18,790 nt of DNA from assembly GCA_000998185.1 (NCBI GenBank), contig LCCW01000004.1:1-18790 (forward strand), written 5' to 3'. The position numbers and the translations under genes are program-made. This DNA is from Candidatus Kuenenbacteria bacterium GW2011_GWA2_42_15. GTDB taxonomy: Bacteria; Patescibacteriota; Patescibacteriia; UBA2196; GWA2-42-15. Below are positions 1 to 6,291 of the stretch, in pieces; within the stretch, counting starts at the first letter, position 1, and each line of letters starts with the position of its first letter. The notes beneath the pieces were generated by a model, which saw nothing but the letters and a program-made list of their open reading frames with translations, ran no database searches and was not told where the DNA came from.

Positions 1-1
1 C

Positions 2-154
2 AAAGAGGATGGGGACAACGGGAAATACGAAACCCCCAACCAACCACCTGCGGAAAACCCACTCGGCTTCCTTCCCTATATATTTGAGGGGGGAATCATC
101 CTAGAGGAGTGGTGGGAGGAAACACTTGCCGCTGAACAAACCAGTGGCAAGTGA
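2..154 (+). CDS. C-terminal end of an unknown protein (5' partial)
   Basis: An open frame enters from the left edge and runs 50 codons to a TGA stop at 152-154. The visible residues are hydrophilic and rich in Pro, Asn, Glu and Gly, followed by a short aromatic and acidic stretch (ILEEWWEET) and the end TSGK. There is no domain to recognise, and the protein cannot be identified from this tail. An 8-bp inverted repeat (123-130 with 146-153) spans the last codons and the stop, but no T-run follows it, so it is not a convincing terminator. The absence of stops and the position directly before a tRNA support a real gene end. The frame is short, so this is moderate evidence only. Confidence 0.5.
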   Translation, partial: KEDGDNGKYETPNQPPAENPLGFLPYIFEGGIILEEWWEETLAAEQTSGK

Positions 155-179
155 TCATCGCGATTACAGGGGGAAAATC

Positions 180-253
180 GGGCCTATAGCCCAGCTGGTT
201 AGAGCGCTCGCTCCACAGGCGAGAGGTCGGAGGTTCAAATCCTCCTAGGCCTA
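180..253 (+). tRNA. tRNA, anticodon CAC by position (Val), irregular loop
   Basis: The cloverleaf can be folded by eye. Acceptor arms are 180-186 and 246-252 (first pair G-U). The D arm is 189-205 with GG in the loop and a C-A mismatch at 12-23. The anticodon stem is 207-211 with 219-223, the variable loop is regular, and the T arm is GGAGG-TTCAAAT-CCTCC (229-245). The discriminator is A253, and CCA is not encoded. The seven-base anticodon loop TCCACAG puts CAC at 34-36, which reads the Val codon GUG, with A35, C36 and A73 as expected for Val. Position 33 is C instead of the near-universal U. The body otherwise resembles bacterial tRNA-Ile. It may be a real but divergent tRNA or one that has started to decay. 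Confidence 0.75.
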
Positions 254-261
254 CAAAATAA

Positions 262-311
262 GCCGCATGGAAAATTCCACTAAAGGAAAATCCCAGCGGC
301 TTTTTATTTTG
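262..311 (+). terminator. Rho-independent terminator after the tRNA
   Basis: AGCCGC (262-267) pairs with GCGGCT near 296-301. The stem is extended by TGG with CCA across a bulge, and a T-rich run follows (tttttatttt). It lies a few bases after the tRNA. Confidence 0.6.
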
Positions 312-339
312 GGATGGAAATGGGGTCAGAGAAAATAAA

Positions 340-388
340 AATAAAAAAAGACCTGAACAAATAACAAATTTTGTCTTTTTGTTCAGGT
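340..388 (-). terminator. Rho-independent terminator of the small zinc-site gene
   Basis: A perfect 11-bp inverted repeat, 351-361 with 378-388 (ACCTGAACAAA arm), is followed on the minus strand by a long T-rich run (complement of about 340-350). It starts 8 bases after the stop codon of the minus-strand gene at 396-569. Confidence 0.85.
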
Positions 389-395
389 ATAGGAA

Positions 396-569
396 TCATT
401 TTTTTTTGGCAAGACAGTCAAAATGCCAGTATCGAATACCCCTCCTTACATACCGGTCGCATTCGTAAACATGCCCCTTGCAACCAGGGCATATGCCTAA
501 CAATCTCGTTGCATATTTTGCCCTTAAAATTTCGTTATCTGTCATGCCTTTTTTAAATTTTTGGCTCAT
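396..569 (-). CDS. Small putative zinc-binding protein, 57 aa
   Basis: An ATG at 569-567 opens a 57-codon frame ending in TGA at 398-396. The product has a basic, helical-looking N-terminal part (about residues 1-25). A compact metal-site pattern follows, CPGC at 27-30 and HFDC at 49-52, with a further Cys at 37 and His at 33. It ends in a lysine tail (KKK). The CxxC...HxxC arrangement suggests a single zinc knuckle or ribbon, and the charge suggests nucleic-acid contact; both are inference. I do not recognise the family. Expression evidence is unusually complete: AAGGAG sits about 10 bases before the start, a TTGACA-N17-TATTCT promoter lies upstream (624-652), and a strong terminator follows (340-388). 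Plus-strand frames over the same bases lack such signals. The gene lies between a tRNA and a tRNA relic. Confidence 0.7.
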   Translation of the reverse strand: MSQKFKKGMTDNEILRAKYATRLLGICPGCKGHVYECDRYVRRGIRYWHFDCLAKKK

Positions 570-623
570 CTCGTCTCATCTCCTTTATTTATTCTTACTC
601 ATTGATTTAGTGAATTTTAAAAT

Positions 624-652
624 AGAATACCAAAAATCCCAACATTTGTCAA
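624..652 (-). promoter_or_regulatory. Sigma-70-type promoter of the small zinc-site gene
   Basis: On the minus strand a perfect TTGACA (complement of 647-652) is followed by exactly 17 bases and TATTCT (complement of 624-629). It is oriented towards the gene at 396-569, leaving a 5' leader of about 45-50 bases that contains the AAGGAG ribosome binding site. Confidence 0.75.
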
Positions 653-698
653 GTTTTTAAATTACCCCGCAGGGAATGCTGGATCTAGTTCTCAAAAT

Positions 699-772
699 AG
701 AACCGGGTTAAACGGTAAGCCGCCCCATTTAAAGTGGAAAGATAGTTGGTTCAAATCCTGTCGGTCTCGCCA
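699..772 (+). pseudogene. Degenerate tRNA-like relic with encoded CCA
   Basis: The 3' half reads like a tRNA: GGTTCAAATCC T-loop region (748-758), acceptor strand CGGTCTC (762-768), G discriminator and CCA (770-772). Upstream, a D-arm-like hairpin (706-721, loop with GG) and a weak anticodon arm (723-739, loop TTTAAAG) fall at nearly correct spacing. The acceptor pairs only about 5 of 7 (699-705), the two bases normally at positions 8-9 are missing, and the anticodon stem pairs 3 of 5. The T stem has one mismatch and two wobbles. The acceptor 3' strand and G73 resemble tRNA-Asp, but the loop does not. It is most likely a decayed tRNA gene; a very divergent tRNA-like RNA is possible. Confidence 0.5.
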
Positions 773-777
773 AAACA

Positions 778-816
778 GGCCGCCAAAAAACTAAATTCCA
801 GCGGCTTTTTTATTTT
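778..816 (+). terminator. Rho-independent terminator after the tRNA relic
   Basis: GGCCGC (778-783) pairs with GCGGCT (801-806) and is followed by tttttattttt. The arms and T-run closely match the terminator after the first tRNA at 262-311. Confidence 0.65.
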
Positions 817-819
817 TTA

Positions 820-1257
820 CCTTTTTCTGGTTTCCTTGCGCTTTGTTAATTGATTTTTGTTTGTTGTTAATTGTTTGTCGCGTTTTGTTCTTCCCCACCA
901 CCCCCTCCCGATGGCCATCGGGAGACCCCTCCTCAAAAGAGGAGGGGAAAAACTGCCCATCACCTTTTCTCTAATCTAATTCGTTAATTCTTTAATAAAT
1001 AATTTTACTCATTACTCGTTACCCGTTACTCGTCCTTGGTTTCTTTATTGCTTTATGATCGCATAACAATGAAGCAATGAAACAATGGAGCAACTCCCTC
1101 TTGTTTCCCTTGTTCCTTGTTAATTGTATTTTGTGTTTTAGTGTTTTAGTGTTTTTCGCCCTTAGGGCGATCCCTGCCTCGCCCTGCCTGTCCGCCTGCC
1201 TGCCGGTAGGCAGGGTAGGCAGGCGGCAGGCAGGCGCCTTCCACTCGCGGGAATAAT
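820..1257. repeat. Non-coding stretch with G/C-rich palindromes
   Basis: No gene is supported here. The stretch holds AT-rich low-complexity sequence and several perfect inverted repeats. These are a 20-bp palindrome at 905-924 (CTCCCGATGG arms), a 9-bp hairpin with AAAA loop at 926-947, TCGCCC-TTA-GGGCGA at 1156-1170, and a 10-bp arm pair 1192-1201 with 1217-1226 (CCGCCTGCCT) within a run of GCAGG-type repeats. Similar elements recur at 2750-2910. The function is unknown; they look like dispersed intergenic repeats. Confidence 0.6.
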
Positions 1258-1298
1258 TTATTTGGGAAATTGGCGGACTGTGTTTTCCGTGTTTTTTA

Positions 1299-1307
1299 TG
1301 CTATAAT
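1299..1307 (+). promoter_or_regulatory. Extended -10 promoter before the pilus gene
   Basis: TGCTATAAT (TG at 1299-1300, TATAAT at 1302-1307) is a perfect extended -10. No good -35 is seen. A start about 7 bases downstream gives a leader of roughly 20 bases before the ATG at 1333, with a weak AAAGAG as possible ribosome binding site. Confidence 0.6.
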
Positions 1308-1332
1308 TTAAAGAGACACCTGACTTTTTCCC

Positions 1333-1917
1333 ATGCTCAAAAATAATATCCTTAAGAATCAAAGCGGCGGCATGCTGATCATGGTTTTGGTTTTCACGAC
1401 TTTGTTTGCCGTGATGGCCACTGGCATTGCCGGCGTTATTTCTTCGCAGCACAAACTGGGGCTGAAAAAAATCAACTGGCAAAAAGCCATCGCCACGGCG
1501 GAAGCAGGCGTGAATTATTACCGCTGGCATTTGGCGCACGCGCCGGAAGATTACCAGGACGGCACAGGACAGGCTGGACCCTATGTTCATGATTATAAAG
1601 ACAACCTGGGCAACAGCATCGGCCAATTCTCTTTGAATATCACAGCGCCGGCAGACACTTGTTCCAACGCTATAATTATAGAATCAACCGGCTGGCTGAA
1701 CGACGATCCGAATGTCAAAAGAAAAGTTATGGTGAAATACGGCAAACCGTCTTTGGCTTCTTTTGCTTTTCTGACCGATTCCAATGTTTGGTTTGGAGAG
1801 GATGAAACCTTGCACGGTCCAGTTCATTCCAACGGCGGCATCCGGATGGACGGCCAAAACGACAGCCTGACCACTTCCAAAAAATCAACTTACATCTGCG
1901 GCTTGGAACATATATAA
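1333..1917 (+). CDS. PilX-like type IV pilus protein, N-terminal fragment
   Basis: The N-terminus is prepilin-like: a short polar lead (residues 1-12, ending SGG) and a hydrophobic helix (about 13-36, MLIMVLVFTTLFAVMATG). The sequence AEAGVNYYRW follows, typical of the minor-pilin or PilX-type helix in which an alpha-helical stalk leads into a globular domain. Residues from about 140 onward (LTDSNVWF, GPVHSNGG) belong to a beta-rich extracellular part that is common in CPR pilus-linked proteins. The frame stops abruptly after TYICGLEHI. The expected continuation, FDAIT then MELRDL, is found in another frame at about 1920, so this is the first part of a gene broken near 1880-1917. The extended -10 promoter at 1299-1307 precedes it. 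It probably belonged to the pilM-pilO cluster downstream. Confidence 0.7.
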   Translation: MLKNNILKNQSGGMLIMVLVFTTLFAVMATGIAGVISSQHKLGLKKINWQKAIATAEAGVNYYRWHLAHAPEDYQDGTGQAGPYVHDYKDNLGNSIGQFSLNITAPADTCSNAIIIESTGWLNDDPNVKRKVMVKYGKPSLASFAFLTDSNVWFGEDETLHGPVHSNGGIRMDGQNDSLTTSKKSTYICGLEHI

Positions 1918-1934
1918 ATTTTGACGCCATCACC

Positions 1935-2702
1935 ATGGAGTTGCGCGATCTGCGCGATCTGGCTCAAGCGTCAATGTGTTCGGCCACGGAAGATTGTTAT
2001 TGGCCGCAGTTGGGGCAGGGCTATCATCTTGTTTTTAAAAATGACGGCACCTTTGACATCTATCGGGTAACGCAGCTGAAAAATCCGGTTTGGGGCCATG
2101 ACGGTGAAGCTTGGGTTAGAGATACCGATGACATTGATCGCGAAAACTTAATAGGAAATTATACGATCCCGGCGAGCTGTGGTATAATTTTTGTAGAAGA
2201 CAATCTTTGGGTGAACGGCATTGTCAGAGGAAAAGCAACCGTGGTCGCGGCCAAAATACCGGAAGCCGGCAGCAAGATAAAAATAAGAATCAACGGCAAC
2301 CTAACTTATCTGGAAAAAAGCGGCGCCAATTCACTCGGGCTGATTTCACAAACGGATATTTTGATTCCCCTGTATGGCGCGCCGAATAATTTAGCAGTGG
2401 ATGCCGCGCTTTTGGCGCAAAAAGGACGAATCTTCAGGAAACTCTATTGCTACAACTGCAAGAAACCAGTGCCTTATGACGCTAGAAATTATATCATCAG
2501 AGACAGTATTGTGATTTATGGGTCAATTATTTCCAATGGCATTTGGACCTGGACTTGGGTATCTGGCGGGGCCGTGATCTCGGGCTATCGCGACACCAAC
2601 ACGATTTACGATCCCAATCTGAATTATAATCCTCCGCCGGGCTTCCCAACCACGGGCGACAGAAAACTTCTAAAGTGGGAGGAAACGACGGAGAAACCGT
2701 AA
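1935..2702 (+). CDS. PilX-like pilus protein, C-terminal fragment after frameshift
   Basis: This is the continuation of the gene that starts at 1333, shifted by -1 (or +2) relative to it. Its first ATG at 1935 has no ribosome binding site. The frame is open further upstream, where it encodes FDAIT directly before the Met, so the ATG is probably an internal codon. The segment has alternating hydrophobic strands (GYHLVF, TFDIYRVT, KIRINGNL, SIVIYGSIIS), as in extracellular beta-rich pilus-associated domains. It includes CYNCKKP, a CxxC pair near residue 170. No transmembrane helix is present, which fits a C-terminal extracellular domain without its own anchor. A real pseudogene, a sequencing error or ribosomal slippage at the A-tract (1879-1884) could each explain the split. 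Confidence 0.65.
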   Translation: MELRDLRDLAQASMCSATEDCYWPQLGQGYHLVFKNDGTFDIYRVTQLKNPVWGHDGEAWVRDTDDIDRENLIGNYTIPASCGIIFVEDNLWVNGIVRGKATVVAAKIPEAGSKIKIRINGNLTYLEKSGANSLGLISQTDILIPLYGAPNNLAVDAALLAQKGRIFRKLYCYNCKKPVPYDARNYIIRDSIVIYGSIISNGIWTWTWVSGGAVISGYRDTNTIYDPNLNYNPPPGFPTTGDRKLLKWEETTEKP

Positions 2703-2938
2703 AACCAGCCCGCCAAATAGTCCAAGAGGAGAATTTCCAGTAAGTGAAGTGGCGGGCGCCCTAAGGGCGAAAGCACAAAAACACAGAAAATCCCCCTACG
2801 GGGGATCTCCCGAAGGGAGACACGAAAGCACAAAAACACTAAAGCAAGAAAACACCCGCCCGCCTCGCAAGCGAGAACATTGCGGGCAGGCAGGCGGTAG
2901 GCAGGGATGACAGAAAAAAACATAAGATAGAAAAATAG
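2703..2938. repeat. Intergenic palindromic repeat cluster
   Basis: This gap between the pilus fragments and pilM has no gene. It contains CGCCC-TAA-GGGCG (2757-2769, the same element as 1156-1170 in opposite sense), CCCCC-TA-CGGGGG-type and CTCCC-GAA-GGGAG hairpins near 2791-2820, and a GCAGGCAGGCGG run near 2884-2905 resembling 1192-1226. Short CACAAAAACAC motifs lie between them. No promoter was convincing. Confidence 0.55.
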
Positions 2939-4060
2939 ATGCGCTTTATAAATTCACCCAAAACAATTTTTGGCTTGGATATCTCCGATTTGTCAATCAA
3001 AGCGGTGCAAATCGGCCAGAACGGCGGAAAAAAATACATCCGGGCGATTAACTCTTTGCCGGTGCCTTTGGGTTGCATTAGCGAAGGGATCATCCGGGAA
3101 AATGAACAAGTGGCGGAGATTGTCAAACAACTAATCAATGACGGCGCTAGAAAATTTTCCACCAAATATGCCGCGCTGTCTTTGCCGGAAACAAAAACTT
3201 TTATAAAAGTGCTTGAAATTTCGGACCAAGAAATGGCCGTTGAAGAAGCGATCCGGCAAGAGCTGCCCCGCCATGTGCCGATTGGCGCGGAAGAAATGCA
3301 GATCGATTGGCAGCCGGTTGAGCATGACCTTCAAAAAAAGAAATTTCTGGTGGGAGCCGTGCCAAAATCAATCGCGGATGAATATGTAAAAGTCGCCAAG
3401 CTGGCCGGAGTTGAGGCGGTGGCTTTGGAAATAGAGGCGCAAGCTATCGCCAGATGTATCTTACCTTGGGGCAAAAAGAACCGCGACAGAGGCGGATTGT
3501 CCGGTTTATTTAAAAAAAACGCCAAAACGGAAAAGGATCGCGCCTTGGAACAGTCCGGGCCAAAAATGATCGTGGATCTCGGGGCCACCAGGACCAGTTT
3601 GATTTTCATGGACAATGGCGTGATTCAATTTACCGACAACTTATCGGAAATTTCCGGACAAAAAATCACGGAAAAAATAGCCCGGGAACTCAAATTGACA
3701 ATGGCCGAGGCGGAGAAAGCCAAGGTTATTTGCGGCACTAATCCCAAAAAATGCAAGGGAGCAACCTTGAAAATAATTAATGGGAATATTAATGAATTGA
3801 TAAAAGAAATCGCCAACGCCGATAATTTCTACCAAACGCACTTCGGCCAAGAAACCAACCAGCTCGCCATTATTCTCGGCGGGGGCGGCGCCACTATGCT
3901 GAATTTAGACAAAACCTTGGAAGAAAAGTTAAGCAGGAGGGTTTACCGGGGGGATCCGGCGACAAATATTGAATCCGCTTTGCCCAAGAGAGACGACTTG
4001 CTGTCTTTCACCACGGCCATTGGGCTGGCGCTTAGAAATTTTGCAGTTATTGACGCGTAA
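2939..4060 (+). CDS. pilM: PilM, actin-like type IV pilus assembly ATPase
   Basis: PilM is the cytoplasmic actin-fold protein that binds the short N-terminal tail of PilN and links the pilus inner-membrane platform to the motor ATPases. The 373 residues show the expected nucleotide-site motifs. These are phosphate-1 FGLDISDLSIKAV (about 11-23), phosphate-2 MIVDLGATRTSLIF (about 210-223) and the adenosine motif LAIILGGGGATML (about 309-321). A charged insert (about 178-208, many Lys, Arg and Asp) lies between the two halves. The family is usually near 350 residues, so the gene is complete. It is directly followed by pilN (2-base gap) and pilO, the canonical order. The start lacks a clear ribosome binding site. 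The family call is strong. Confidence 0.93.
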   Translation: MRFINSPKTIFGLDISDLSIKAVQIGQNGGKKYIRAINSLPVPLGCISEGIIRENEQVAEIVKQLINDGARKFSTKYAALSLPETKTFIKVLEISDQEMAVEEAIRQELPRHVPIGAEEMQIDWQPVEHDLQKKKFLVGAVPKSIADEYVKVAKLAGVEAVALEIEAQAIARCILPWGKKNRDRGGLSGLFKKNAKTEKDRALEQSGPKMIVDLGATRTSLIFMDNGVIQFTDNLSEISGQKITEKIARELKLTMAEAEKAKVICGTNPKKCKGATLKIINGNINELIKEIANADNFYQTHFGQETNQLAIILGGGGATMLNLDKTLEEKLSRRVYRGDPATNIESALPKRDDLLSFTTAIGLALRNFAVIDA

Positions 4061-4062
4061 AA

Positions 4063-4575
4063 ATGATGCGGCTAAATTTGCTTGGCAACGAAACCAAGAA
4101 ACAAATAAAACAAAAAACCATTGCGCTGGAGCTTATTAATGGCGCGATTTTTTTGGCCTTGGCGATTGTTATCGCAACCACGGCCATGATCGCCGCGGAA
4201 AAATGTTTGGCGCATCGCCTGAATATTATCGGCGAAAAAGAATCTTCGGCGGAAGAAATCAGGGTAGAAAATATCAACGGGAAAATGCGGCAGCTGACTC
4301 AAGTGCAAGACGGTTATGTCAAATGGTCAACGGTGTTAAAAACGGTAATCGCGCTGGTGCCGGAGGGCGTAAAACTGAACAGCCTGGCATTGGACAAAAA
4401 CAGCGGACGGCTGCGGCTGGCCGGCCAGGCGAATGATCGGGCTGACTATCTGAACCTGGAAAACAAACTTGGAGACTCAATATTGGTGGAAAAAGTGAAC
4501 GCGCCGGTTTCAAATTTGCTGCACCAAAACGATGTGGCTTTCACTTTGGAAGCTTTTTTAAGATTGGCGCAATAA
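4063..4575 (+). CDS. pilN: PilN-like type IV pilus inner-membrane protein
   Basis: PilN is a single-span inner-membrane protein whose cytoplasmic N-terminal tail docks in PilM and whose periplasm-side domain pairs with PilO. The 170-residue product begins with RLNLLGNE, matching the conserved N-terminal PilM-binding motif (typically INLLP). A membrane helix follows at about 24-45 (LINGAIFLALAIVIATTAM), then a coiled-coil stretch and a small alpha/beta domain (VPEGVKLNSLALD...GRLRLAGQA) characteristic of PilN. ATG-ATG at 4063-4068 leaves the exact start open by one codon. It lies between pilM (2-base gap) and pilO (5-base gap), so it is probably translated from one message. Confidence 0.88.
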   Translation: MMRLNLLGNETKKQIKQKTIALELINGAIFLALAIVIATTAMIAAEKCLAHRLNIIGEKESSAEEIRVENINGKMRQLTQVQDGYVKWSTVLKTVIALVPEGVKLNSLALDKNSGRLRLAGQANDRADYLNLENKLGDSILVEKVNAPVSNLLHQNDVAFTLEAFLRLAQ

Positions 4576-4580
4576 ATAAT

Positions 4581-5171
4581 ATGAATAAAAAAAACATAAC
4601 TATCCTCGCCGCTCTCTTGGCCGCTTCCCTGGCTTTGATTTTTCTTGGGTTGCTGCCGGCGGCCAATAAAATCAACGACAGCAAACGCGCGTTGGCCAAA
4701 GCCCGGGCGCAAATGAACGAGCTGTTGCTCCAGGGGCAGGATGTCAATCAGAACAAAAACGACCTCGCGGCCATAGAGAATCAACTAACGACGCTTGATA
4801 ATGCTTATTTAAAGATTAGCAGTGAACTTGATTTTATCACCGATTTGGAAAAAATAGCGGACAAAAATGGCATAGAACAAAGTATAGATTTTAATAATAA
4901 CGAGGCGAAGGAAGCGAACGACGCCAGGGCGATACCAATCGGACTGCAGCTAAGCGGCAGCCTAAGGGAGATCATGAATTATCTCAATGACTTGGAAAAA
5001 TTAGATTATTACATCAACATTGAAACCGTCGGACTGACTTCGGGCAATAATAATCTTGCCGCCGTAAGGGCCAATGTTAGAAACTCCGAGCAACAAAATG
5101 CCAGTGAGGAAGAGACCGCAACGGCAGCAACGGTTTTCGCCAAACTGAACGGTTTGACTTACTGGAAATAA
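4581..5171 (+). CDS. pilO: PilO-like type IV pilus inner-membrane protein
   Basis: PilO forms heterodimers with PilN in the pilus alignment or platform complex. The 196-residue product has one N-terminal membrane helix (about 7-28, ITILAALLAASLALIFLGLL). A long heptad-like coiled coil follows (about 30-85) with a ferredoxin-like C-terminal region (IPIGLQLSGSLREIMNYLNDLEKLDYYINIE is the family's recognisable strand-helix block, about 112-143). It is followed 19 bases later by a small membrane gene. No outer-membrane partners such as PilP or PilQ occur here, which fits a single-membrane CPR cell; that is inference. Confidence 0.85.
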   Translation: MNKKNITILAALLAASLALIFLGLLPAANKINDSKRALAKARAQMNELLLQGQDVNQNKNDLAAIENQLTTLDNAYLKISSELDFITDLEKIADKNGIEQSIDFNNNEAKEANDARAIPIGLQLSGSLREIMNYLNDLEKLDYYINIETVGLTSGNNNLAAVRANVRNSEQQNASEEETATAATVFAKLNGLTYWK

Positions 5172-5190
5172 TTAAGATTTATCAAAAAAT

Positions 5191-5472
5191 ATGGCGGAGA
5201 TAAAATTAAAAACCGGAAAAATTTGCGAAAATATCGCCAGCCGAGCGGGGTTGGCGGCAATAATTATTAGCGCTGCTTTGCTTCTTTGGACGGTATTTTT
5301 TTTATACAATAATTTTTATCAAAGCCTAAATGATGTCAGAATTCTAACCACCCTGAAAAATCAGGTGGCGACCAAGACGGTGGACATAAAAACATGGGAG
5401 ACTATCAGCCGCCGGCTGGCAGAAAAAAAACAGCCCATGGGAGAGTGGGATTTAAAATACATGCCTTTTTAA
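5191..5472 (+). CDS. Small single-span membrane protein at the end of the pil cluster
   Basis: The 93-residue protein has a short basic N-terminus, one membrane helix (about 19-42, LAAIIISAALLLWTVFFLYNNF) and a helical C-terminal region (LTTLKNQVATKTVDIKTWETI), ending GEWDLKYMPF. I do not recognise a named domain. Its position after pilO, its similar one-span topology and its lack of an own promoter suggest an accessory part of the pilus platform. The rpmA promoter begins only 16 bases after its stop, marking the end of the pil cluster. Confidence 0.7.
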   Translation: MAEIKLKTGKICENIASRAGLAAIIISAALLLWTVFFLYNNFYQSLNDVRILTTLKNQVATKTVDIKTWETISRRLAEKKQPMGEWDLKYMPF

Positions 5473-5488
5473 CCATTGACCAAACCCA

Positions 5489-5516
5489 TTGACAGCAACG
5501 CAATATTTGCTATACT
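5489..5516 (+). promoter_or_regulatory. rpmA promoter
   Basis: TTGACA (5489-5494), a 16-base spacer and TATACT (5511-5516) with TG one base before it (extended -10). The leader to the ATG at 5546 would be about 23 bases. Confidence 0.8.
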
Positions 5517-5545
5517 GGGTAAATATATCAATAAATCAATAACCT

Positions 5546-5818
5546 ATGGCGCATAGAAAAGCGGGCGGCTCAACTAAGTTGGGACGAGATTCCGTATCAA
5601 AAAGACTGGGCGTAAAAGTGACCGCCGGAGAAACGGTCAAGGCCGGTGATATTTTAGTTCGCCAAAGAGGCACGAAGATTCATCCCGGGCTAAACACCAA
5701 AAAGGGCGGTGATGACACTATTTATTCAGTCAAGGATGGAAAAGTGGAGTTTACCACCAAAAAGATGCTGAAATTCAATGGCAAATTGAAAGCGACTAAG
5801 TTCGCGAACGTGAAATAA
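5546..5818 (+). CDS. rpmA: Ribosomal protein L27 (bL27)
   Basis: bL27 is a large-subunit protein whose N-terminal tail reaches the peptidyl transferase centre. The 90 residues begin AHRKAGGSTKLGRDS, the hallmark tail, followed by SKRLGVK, the ILVRQRGTKIHPG signature (about 36-48) and a beta-barrel core. The N-terminus has no cleavable extension of the Firmicutes kind. The gene is a monocistronic unit with a clear promoter (5489-5516) and a strong terminator (5831-5862). The usual partner rplU (L21) is not next to it. Confidence 0.97.
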   Translation: MAHRKAGGSTKLGRDSVSKRLGVKVTAGETVKAGDILVRQRGTKIHPGLNTKKGGDDTIYSVKDGKVEFTTKKMLKFNGKLKATKFANVK

Positions 5819-5830
5819 ATAAAGATTCTA

Positions 5831-5862
5831 AAAACCGCTCCGATATTCATCGGAGCGGTTTT
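5831..5862 (+). terminator. Rho-independent terminator of rpmA
   Basis: A perfect 14-bp hairpin, AAAACCGCTCCGAT (5831-5844) with its complement (5849-5862) and a 4-base loop ATTC, ending in TTTT. The A-run on the other arm means it may also act for the convergent minus-strand gene at 5924-6259. Confidence 0.9.
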
Positions 5863-5923
5863 GCGTTGTGAAACAATTAATTGTTTTGACCCAAACAGTA
5901 GTAGTCACCCAAATTGGTATTAT

Positions 5924-6259
5924 TTAAGCTACCTCGATACTCAACTTCTTTTCCAGGCCATCTACTCTCTTTTCTAGATTCTGCAACTCATGGCGATAAG
6001 CCACATTGTTTAATCTAGATTTAATCTCCTCTTGGCCTTCTTCTAAAAAATCCAGGCTTGATTCCATTTTAAGAAACCTTTTATCTATAGCCTCAAAGCG
6101 CTGGTCAACTTGATTAAAGCGCTGGTCAACTTGATTAAAGCGCTGGTCAACTTGATTAAAGCGCTGGTCAACTTGTTCAAAACGTGCGTCAACAGCGTCA
6201 AAGCCTTGTTTAATCATCGAAGCTAGATTTTCAAATTCTTGTTTGTTGTTATTTTCCAT
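5924..6259 (-). CDS. Heptad-repeat coiled-coil protein, 111 aa
   Basis: A soluble, highly charged, almost wholly helical protein. Residues 26-60 are five tandem heptads: RFEQVDQ, three identical RFNQVDQ units, then RFEAIDK. Hydrophobic residues at fixed heptad positions (F, V/I) predict a parallel coiled-coil stalk. A second heptad region follows (about 61-108, MESSLDFLEEGQEEI..., LEKRVDGLEKKL). There is no signal peptide or membrane segment. The DNA repeats at 21-bp period (6101-6184), so length variation by slippage is plausible. It has its own strong promoter (6292-6320). Proteins of this look are common in bacteria without a settled function; oligomerisation or scaffolding is an inference. 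Confidence 0.75.
   Translation of the reverse strand: MENNNKQEFENLASMIKQGFDAVDARFEQVDQRFNQVDQRFNQVDQRFNQVDQRFEAIDKRFLKMESSLDFLEEGQEEIKSRLNNVAYRHELQNLEKRVDGLEKKLSIEVA
6101..6184 (-). repeat. 21-bp tandem repeat encoding RFNQVDQ heptads
   Basis: Four 21-bp units (containing AAGCGCTGGTCAACTTGATT on the plus strand), the inner ones identical in DNA, encode residues 26-53 of the coiled-coil protein. Identity at silent positions indicates recent duplication or ongoing homogenisation. Confidence 0.85.
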
Positions 6260-6291
6260 ATATTTAAATCATTATTTCGATTGTCTCTTTG

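Noticed and set aside
371..660. Plus-strand reading frames of about 60 codons
   Set aside because: They have no ribosome binding site or domain and lie opposite the better supported minus-strand zinc-site gene.
180..772. tRNA and tRNA-like element as direct att repeats of an integrated element
   Set aside because: They share only the 12-base T-loop region GGTTCAAATCCT, which any two tRNAs may share, and no integrase gene lies between them.
5871..5886. 16-bp palindrome AAACAATT-AATTGTTT as an operator
   Set aside because: It lies in the AT-rich gap between two convergent genes, where no promoter is expected, and such AT palindromes arise easily by chance.
6101..6184. CRISPR-like array
   Set aside because: The 21-bp units are contiguous without spacers and keep the heptad reading frame of the coiled-coil gene.
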